From Chryseobacterium luquanense (GTDB taxonomy: Bacteria > Bacteroidota > Bacteroidia > Flavobacteriales > Weeksellaceae), in NCBI RefSeq assembly GCF_026460945.1, contig NZ_JAOVZV010000015.1:124001-188000 (forward strand): a DNA stretch of 64,000 nt, given 5' to 3'. The translations under genes and the position numbers were made by a program. Every line of letters starts with the position of its first letter. The first letter of the stretch is position 1. The notes under the pieces were generated by a model. The model saw nothing but the letters and a program-made list of their open reading frames with translations, was not told the DNA's origin and made no database searches. Positions 59,779-64,000 of this stretch are shown piece by piece.

Positions 59779-60663
59779 ATGAAAATTTCTGTTTGCATTC
59801 CGGTTTATAATTTTGATGTTAGAGAATTAGTTTATGATCTTAAAAAAGAAATACAAAATAATTTAATTGACGCAGAAATTATTCTTATTGATGATGCCTC
59901 TGATGAAAAATTTAAGCATATAAATAATGAACTTTTAAATCAAGTAAAAGAATTTATTTTGCTTGAGAAAAATGTAGGAAGATCTAAAATTCGAAATTTA
60001 TTTTTGAAGCACACAGATGGTGATTATCTGTTGTTTTTGGATTGTGATGTCAAAATAGATAATGGAAATTTTCTAAAGAATTATTTAAAGGAAATTCAGC
60101 GAAATAGGGGAGTAGAGGCTGTATATGGTAATTTCAGAATTGATTCAGCATATTCAAAAACTTTACGAAATAGATATTCTGTTGAAAAAGAAATTTTTTC
60201 TGTTGAGAAATCATCCAATTTTTCGCTTTTAAAAACGGTTAATTTTATTATTAAAAAAGATGTATTTGAAAAATTTTCATTCAATGAAGATTTGGTAAAT
60301 TACGGGTACGAAGATTTTGTATTTGCTAAAACTTTGGAATTTGGAAATGTGAAGTTTTCTGCAATTCAAAATCCTGTTATTCATATTGATGATACATCTA
60401 ATGAGGTTTTTCTTAAAAAAACTGAGATAGCCATTCATTCACTTTATCAACTTTATCAAAATTCTGAAAATGAATTATTCATAAAAGACATTAAGGTTTT
60501 CAAAGTAGCAAAAAAAATTATAAAAGCTGGATTGAAAAATGTATTTCTAAATTTTTACACTTTAATTGAAACCAGAATTAAAAAGAATTTACTTTCCGAA
60601 AATCCAAATCTTAACTATCTGGATTTGTTTAAATTGGGATTATTGCTGAAGAAAATAAAATAA
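59779..60663 (+). CDS. GT2-family glycosyltransferase
   Basis: A 294-residue GT-A enzyme: KISVCIPVYNF (about 2-12), IILIDDASDE, VGRSKIRNLFL and the metal-binding DGDYLLFLDCDVKIDNGNF (DCD motif). The rest (about 105-210) has YGYEDFVFAKTLEFG, the acceptor loop. Glycan unknown. It follows the GT9 gene by 4 bp and ends just before the tRNA cluster terminator, so it belongs to the polysaccharide block. Confidence 0.9.
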   Translation: MKISVCIPVYNFDVRELVYDLKKEIQNNLIDAEIILIDDASDEKFKHINNELLNQVKEFILLEKNVGRSKIRNLFLKHTDGDYLLFLDCDVKIDNGNFLKNYLKEIQRNRGVEAVYGNFRIDSAYSKTLRNRYSVEKEIFSVEKSSNFSLLKTVNFIIKKDVFEKFSFNEDLVNYGYEDFVFAKTLEFGNVKFSAIQNPVIHIDDTSNEVFLKKTEIAIHSLYQLYQNSENELFIKDIKVFKVAKKIIKAGLKNVFLNFYTLIETRIKKNLLSENPNLNYLDLFKLGLLLKKIK

Positions 60664-60683
60664 ATTTTAGAATATTTGAAACA

Positions 60684-60714
60684 AAAAAACCTCTCAATAA
60701 ATTGAGAGGTTTTG
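60684..60714. terminator. Shared terminator of the GT2 gene and the tRNA-Val cluster
   Basis: AAAACCTCTCAAT / ATTGAGAGGTTTT around a 2-base loop, with A and T runs on both sides. It lies directly beside tRNA copy 1 on the minus strand. Confidence 0.92.
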
Positions 60715-60789
60715 TGGGCCCTGAGGGATTCGAACCCCCGACCCTCTGGGTGTAAACCAGATGCTCTGACCCAACTGAGCTAAGAGCCC
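60715..60789 (-). tRNA. tRNA-Val (TAC anticodon), copy 1
   Basis: 75 bases with a 7-bp acceptor stem (GGGCTCT / AGGGCCC), D arm GCTC/GAGC, anticodon stem TCTGG/CCAGA around TTTACAC, and T arm with TTCGAAT. The anticodon is TAC (valine, GUN codons). The discriminator is A; CCA is not encoded. The D loop has GGG where the other copies have GGT. Confidence 0.97.
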
Positions 60790-60823
60790 TGAAATTATTA
60801 GAAAGGCTTCAGTATCCTTTAAG

Positions 60824-60898
60824 TGGGCCCTGAGGGATTCGAACCCCCGACCTTCTGGGTGTAAACCAGATGCTCTGAACCAACTGAGCTAAGAGCCC
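60824..60898 (-). tRNA. tRNA-Val (TAC anticodon), copy 2
   Basis: Same fold and anticodon as copy 1. It differs by one base next to the anticodon stem (variable arm AGGTC in place of GGGTC). It starts exactly 109 bp from copy 1. Confidence 0.97.
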
Positions 60899-60932
60899 TG
60901 AAATTTTTAGAAAGGCTTCAGTATCCTTTTAG

Positions 60933-61007
60933 TGGGCCCTGAGGGATTCGAACCCCCGACCCTCTGGGTGTAAACCAGATGCTCTGAACCAACTGAGCTA
61001 AGAGCCC
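60933..61007 (-). tRNA. tRNA-Val (TAC anticodon), copy 3
   Basis: The reference form of the cluster: same sequence as copy 2 except GGGTC in the variable arm. Start-to-start distance is again 109 bp. Confidence 0.97.
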
Positions 61008-61041
61008 TGAAATATTTAGAAAGGCTTCAGTATCCTTTTAG

Positions 61042-61116
61042 TGGGCCCTGAGGGAGTCGAACCCCCGACCCTCTGGGTGTAAACCAGATGCTCTGAACCA
61101 ACTGAGCTAAGAGCCC
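61042..61116 (-). tRNA. tRNA-Val (TAC anticodon), copy 4
   Basis: First of the transcript, nearest the promoter. It matches copy 3 except that the T loop reads TTCGACT in place of TTCGAAT. If this base is real, it is an unusual but tolerated T-loop variant. Distance to copy 3 is 109 bp. Confidence 0.96.
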
Positions 61117-61147
61117 CACTATACTTGTTTCCTCGTTTAGAGTGGTG

Positions 61148-61178
61148 CAAATATACGACTTATTCGGAAATCTCCAAA
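61148..61178 (-). promoter_or_regulatory. Predicted promoter of the tRNA-Val cluster
   Basis: On the minus strand, TTTG (61178-61175) and TATATTTG (61155-61148) are 19 bp apart, a textbook Bacteroidota promoter. The -33 lies inside the folC coding end. The first tRNA starts about 32 bp downstream. Confidence 0.75.
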
Positions 61179-62404
61179 TTTTTTTCTAAAAATTCTCCTA
61201 CGACAAAGTTGCTTCCACCTATGAAAATCATTTCTTGGTTTGTACATTCTTGTTTTGCAGAAAGATACGCATCTTGTACGGTATCGAAAATTTTGTAAAT
61301 TATTTTTGCGTCAATTAATAAATCTTCATAATCTTGAGGATGTCTTCCTCTGTTTATTGATGGTTTTGCAAAATAAAACTCAGAATTTTTAGGAAGTAAA
61401 GTCATTACTTCATCTATTTTTTTATCATTAACGAAACCTAAAATAATATGTTTGTGCTTTTCAATAGAATTTAACTGCGAAAAAACATATTCCAAACCGG
61501 CTTGATTATGCCCGGTATCACAAATCGTCAAAGGATTTTGGGAAAACTCAAACCACCGACCGATAAATCCAGTGTTTTGATGTACCGTTAAAAGTCCGGA
61601 TTTTATATTTTTATTAGAAATTGTAAAATTTAATTTCCTTAATTCTTCAATTAAGCCTAAAACAACTTTAATATTTTTGTCTTGGTAATTTCCTTTTAAA
61701 TCTGATTTTAGTTCGGTTTTAAGTAGAGTAGCATCAACAAAAGGTGCATTTTCATCATCGGCTTTATTTTTAATGATATTTTTCACCGTTTTATTGACGT
61801 CTCCAAAAATAATCGGAATATTAGCTTTAATGATTCCTGCCTTTTCGCCTGCAATCTCTTCAATCGTATTTCCTAAGATGTTTTGGTGATCTAATTGCAC
61901 ATTTGTAATTGCAGTAATTAAAGGTTTAATGATATTTGTTGAATCTAATCTTCCGCCCAAACCAACTTCAATAATGGCTACATCTACATTTTGTTGAGCA
62001 AAATATTCAAATGCCATAATGGTCGTAAACTCGAAAAAAGAGGGTAGAATATCTCCCGGAAGTTTTTTTAGTTTTTGAATAAATTCATAGACAAATTCTT
62101 TATCACAATTTTTGCCATTAATTTTAATCCTTTCAGTAAAATCAATAAGATGTGGTGAATTGTACAAACCAACTTTGTACTCAGATTCTTGGAGAACGGA
62201 AGAAAGCATATTGCTTGTAGAGCCTTTTCCGTTCGTTCCTCCGATGTGAATACACTTTATTTTATCTTGCGGATTATCAAAAAAAGCACAAAGTTTTGTG
62301 ATATTTTCCAATCCTGGTTTGTATGCTTTTTCACCATCAATCTGATAATTTGGAGCCTGAACGAAAAGCCATTCTACAGCTTCAAGATATTGTTCGTTTG
62401 TCAT
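61160..62404 (-). CDS. folC: Bifunctional folylpolyglutamate synthase/dihydrofolate synthase
   Basis: A 414-residue Mur-ligase-fold enzyme. HIGGTNGKGSTSNML (about 53-67) is the P-loop; the SPHLIDFTERIKING segment and later VGLGGRLDSTN (about 145-155) are folC signatures; VQLDHQNILG and NTGFIGRWFEF close the site. It adds glutamate to dihydropteroate and to folates. The start at 62404 is preceded by a short gap before the tolC-like gene (62405-62575), where I see no clear promoter motif. Confidence 0.95.
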   Translation of the reverse strand: MTNEQYLEAVEWLFVQAPNYQIDGEKAYKPGLENITKLCAFFDNPQDKIKCIHIGGTNGKGSTSNMLSSVLQESEYKVGLYNSPHLIDFTERIKINGKNCDKEFVYEFIQKLKKLPGDILPSFFEFTTIMAFEYFAQQNVDVAIIEVGLGGRLDSTNIIKPLITAITNVQLDHQNILGNTIEEIAGEKAGIIKANIPIIFGDVNKTVKNIIKNKADDENAPFVDATLLKTELKSDLKGNYQDKNIKVVLGLIEELRKLNFTISNKNIKSGLLTVHQNTGFIGRWFEFSQNPLTICDTGHNQAGLEYVFSQLNSIEKHKHIILGFVNDKKIDEVMTLLPKNSEFYFAKPSINRGRHPQDYEDLLIDAKIIYKIFDTVQDAYLSAKQECTNQEMIFIGGSNFVVGEFLEKNLEISE

Positions 62405-62575
62405 GCCACAAAATTCTCAAAACTTTCATTAAAATGAAACAATAATTTTCTAAATCTGTAACTTTTTCTAAATCTTAGCGTCTAATGTGGAAAAAGAGAA
62501 TTCAAAATCGTTGCGTTAAATTTATTTTATGCTTTAAAGTGGCGATGATGTTGATTAAAACATAAATATTTCCTT

Positions 62576-63916
62576 ATGAAAAGAGTTTTGATTGTAGTTT
62601 TGGGATTAGCCTTCGCAGGAATTAATGCTCAGCAAAAATGGTCTTTGCGTGAATGTGTAGACTATGCAGTGAAGCATAATCTTCAGGTGATTCAAAATGA
62701 ATATTCGAAACAGATTCAGGATTCTAATCTTAAGATTGCTCAGAGAAATTATCTTCCTTCTGTGAATGCAAACGTGGGAAATAATGTAAGTTTCGGGCAG
62801 GCTTCTTTGGGAACGGGAAGCATCAGGAATGACGTATTTAGAAATAATGCTAACCTTTCCGCAGATATTTTGGTTTATAACAACGGTAAACTTGAAAAAA
62901 CAATTAGAAAAACTCAATTCGATGTAGAAGCAAGTCAGTATGATATTGAGACCATTCAAAACGATATTTCTCTTCAGATTGCTCAACAATATTTAACCAC
63001 TTTGCTAAATAAAGAAATTGTGAAAATTTCTCAAAGTGCAACTGAAAATGCGAAAAAACAATTAGAAAGAGCAAAAATTACGACAGAAGTTGGTACAACT
63101 GCTCAAACTGTTAAGGCAGAAGCAGAGGCAGCTTGGGCCAGAGAAAAACAAAACCTTAAAACTGCCGAAGTAAACGTTGGAAGAAGTTTATTTGCTTTGG
63201 CGCAATTGCTTCAGTTAAAAGATTATAAAGATTTTGATATAGTAGATGTTGAGGTTTCTGAAAGCTTAACGCCACAATTGATTGCTGTAGAAGATGTTTT
63301 AGAAAAAGCTTACGAAAACCAACCACAAATAAAAGCAGCATTAAGCAGAATAAAATCGGCAGAAGCACAGACAGAGGTTACCAAGACATCTTTTTGGCCA
63401 ACTCTTACTGCGAGTTTGGGTGTTGGAACTTTTTATAATAATTTGCTGAATACAAATAACGTAGGAAATGAATTTTTCTATGTAAAAGAAGGTGGTTTTT
63501 TCAATCAGTATAAAGATAATTTTGGGCAACAAGGGGGAGTGAGTTTAAATATTCCAATTTTCAATAAAGGAATTACGAAACTTCAGGTGGAGCAGTCAAA
63601 AATCAATGAAAATATTGCAAAAACAACTTTGGAACAGCAAAAATTGACGGTAAGACAGAATGTACAACAGGCTCAGTTTGACGCTGATGCAAATTACGAA
63701 ATTTATCTTGCTGCAACAGAAGCTGAAAAAAGCACAAAACTAGCGATGGATTTTGCCGATAAAAGCTATGCTGCAGGTCGTACAACAATTTTTGATTTGA
63801 ATATTGCCCGAAATAACTACGCAAATGCTCAAGGTTCTGTACAGCAAGCAAAATTTAACTATCTTTTCAGTCTTAAATTATTGAATTTCTATTCAGGAAT
63901 TCCGTTAAGTTTGTAA
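62576..63916 (+). CDS. TolC-family outer-membrane efflux protein
   Basis: A 446-residue protein with a signal peptide (MKRVLIVVLGLAFAGINAQ). It has the duplicated TolC fold: WSLRECVDYAVKHNLQV at the start, then long coiled-coil helices with strands between (about 30-230 and 240-446), and the conserved GTFYNNLLNTNN, SLNIPIFNKGIT and GRTTIFDLNIARNNYANAQGSV positions in the second repeat. It forms the outer-membrane duct of an export pump; the partner membrane-fusion and pump genes must lie beyond the window or elsewhere. Confidence 0.92.
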   Translation: MKRVLIVVLGLAFAGINAQQKWSLRECVDYAVKHNLQVIQNEYSKQIQDSNLKIAQRNYLPSVNANVGNNVSFGQASLGTGSIRNDVFRNNANLSADILVYNNGKLEKTIRKTQFDVEASQYDIETIQNDISLQIAQQYLTTLLNKEIVKISQSATENAKKQLERAKITTEVGTTAQTVKAEAEAAWAREKQNLKTAEVNVGRSLFALAQLLQLKDYKDFDIVDVEVSESLTPQLIAVEDVLEKAYENQPQIKAALSRIKSAEAQTEVTKTSFWPTLTASLGVGTFYNNLLNTNNVGNEFFYVKEGGFFNQYKDNFGQQGGVSLNIPIFNKGITKLQVEQSKINENIAKTTLEQQKLTVRQNVQQAQFDADANYEIYLAATEAEKSTKLAMDFADKSYAAGRTTIFDLNIARNNYANAQGSVQQAKFNYLFSLKLLNFYSGIPLSL

Positions 63917-63917
63917 A

Positions 63918-64000
63918 ATGTCTATTCAGTCTTTAGAAAAATATTTACCTAAAAATACACTTTCATACTTAAGGAAATGGTTTTCAGATCATTCTATTCA
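63918..64000 (+). CDS. SprT-like protein start (truncated by window end)
   Basis: The ATG at 63918 opens MSIQSLEKYLPKNTLSYLRK followed by WFSDHSI, 27 complete codons before the window end. The pattern resembles the start of flavobacterial SprT-like zinc metalloprotein-domain proteins. Only the first residues are visible, so the identity is a guess by similarity of this start. Confidence 0.45.
   Translation, partial: MSIQSLEKYLPKNTLSYLRKWFSDHSI

Noticed and set aside
60715-61116. Regularly spaced repeats resembling a CRISPR array
   Set aside because: The repeats are complete tRNA genes with cloverleaf pairing; no cas genes.
62606-62989. 127-residue ORF antisense to tolC
   Set aside because: Shadow of the TolC-family frame.
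1-64000. Insertion sequence, prophage or integron
   Set aside because: No transposase, integrase, terminase or attachment site recognised anywhere in the window.
1-64000. Riboswitch upstream of metabolic genes
   Set aside because: No recognisable conserved aptamer sequence in any leader examined by eye.

Overview
The window looks like chromosomal DNA of a flavobacterium, most likely the Chryseobacterium group (Weeksellaceae, Bacteroidota). The DNA is AT-rich. Start regions carry little Shine-Dalgarno sequence, and many promoters fit the Bacteroidota pattern (-33 TTTG, -7 TAnnTTTG). Phylum-typical genes include a PorW/SprE type IX secretion lipoprotein, two secreted proteins with type A C-terminal sorting domains, a MurF-Alr fusion, a patatin/BamA-type outer-membrane protein, 2TM-domain proteins with LytTR signalling, and SIMPL, DUF2520 and DUF4139 proteins. 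There is no transposase, integrase, phage module or CRISPR array. Most of the window is ordinary core chromosome.

Layout. 1-1.0 kb: an ECF sigma factor followed by a membrane protein (probable anti-sigma partner) with a triplicated N-terminal motif. 1.1-6.5 kb (+): DUF2520, SIMPL, KdsC, Maf, then PorW/SprE. 6.5-19.7 kb (all -): TsaB, RhuM, an NTF2-like protein, an SDR, YraN, DoxX, LD-carboxypeptidase, a LysE exporter, RNase R with small neighbours, RpiB and DUF4139. 19.7-25.1 kb: pgk between two AT-rich gaps, a methyltransferase, and mnmG flanked on both sides by perfect 16-bp parS palindromes. DnaA-box-like sequences lie upstream of pgk, so this may be an origin-proximal region. 25.1-30.9 kb (-): YbeY, patatin-BamA, MurF-Alr, Tdk. 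30.9-33.9 kb (+): an acidic repeat protein, RsmI, FabG. 34-38.6 kb (-): a TPR-LuxR membrane regulator, a small secreted protein, GuaC, SurE. 38.9-50.3 kb: S41 protease, SodC, a TonB-dependent receptor, a periplasmic protein, a LytS-like kinase ending in a 2TM domain, three stand-alone 2TM proteins, a LytTR response regulator and one secreted cargo gene. 50.4-64 kb: MnmA, a beta-barrel protein, a second T9SS cargo paralogue, ClpC, a glycosyltransferase/SufE block, four tandem tRNA-Val genes on a 109-bp period, FolC, TolC and the start of a SprT-like gene.

The two most interesting signals are regulatory or structural DNA. First, two LytTR-type operators (9-bp direct repeats with 21-bp phasing) lie 33-34 bp upstream of the -7 elements of the TonB receptor and of the 2TM/LytTR operon, which predicts a self-regulated circuit of receptor, kinase and regulator. 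Second, two exact parS matches bracket mnmG close to DnaA-box-like sites. The intergenic spaces also hold several kinds of palindromic element, including a perfect 28-bp inverted repeat, a divergent pair of ACCGCAAAAG elements and a paired 16-bp palindrome, plus two apparently frameshifted small-gene remnants. All functional assignments come from reading the sequence and knowledge of the families; no database search was run.
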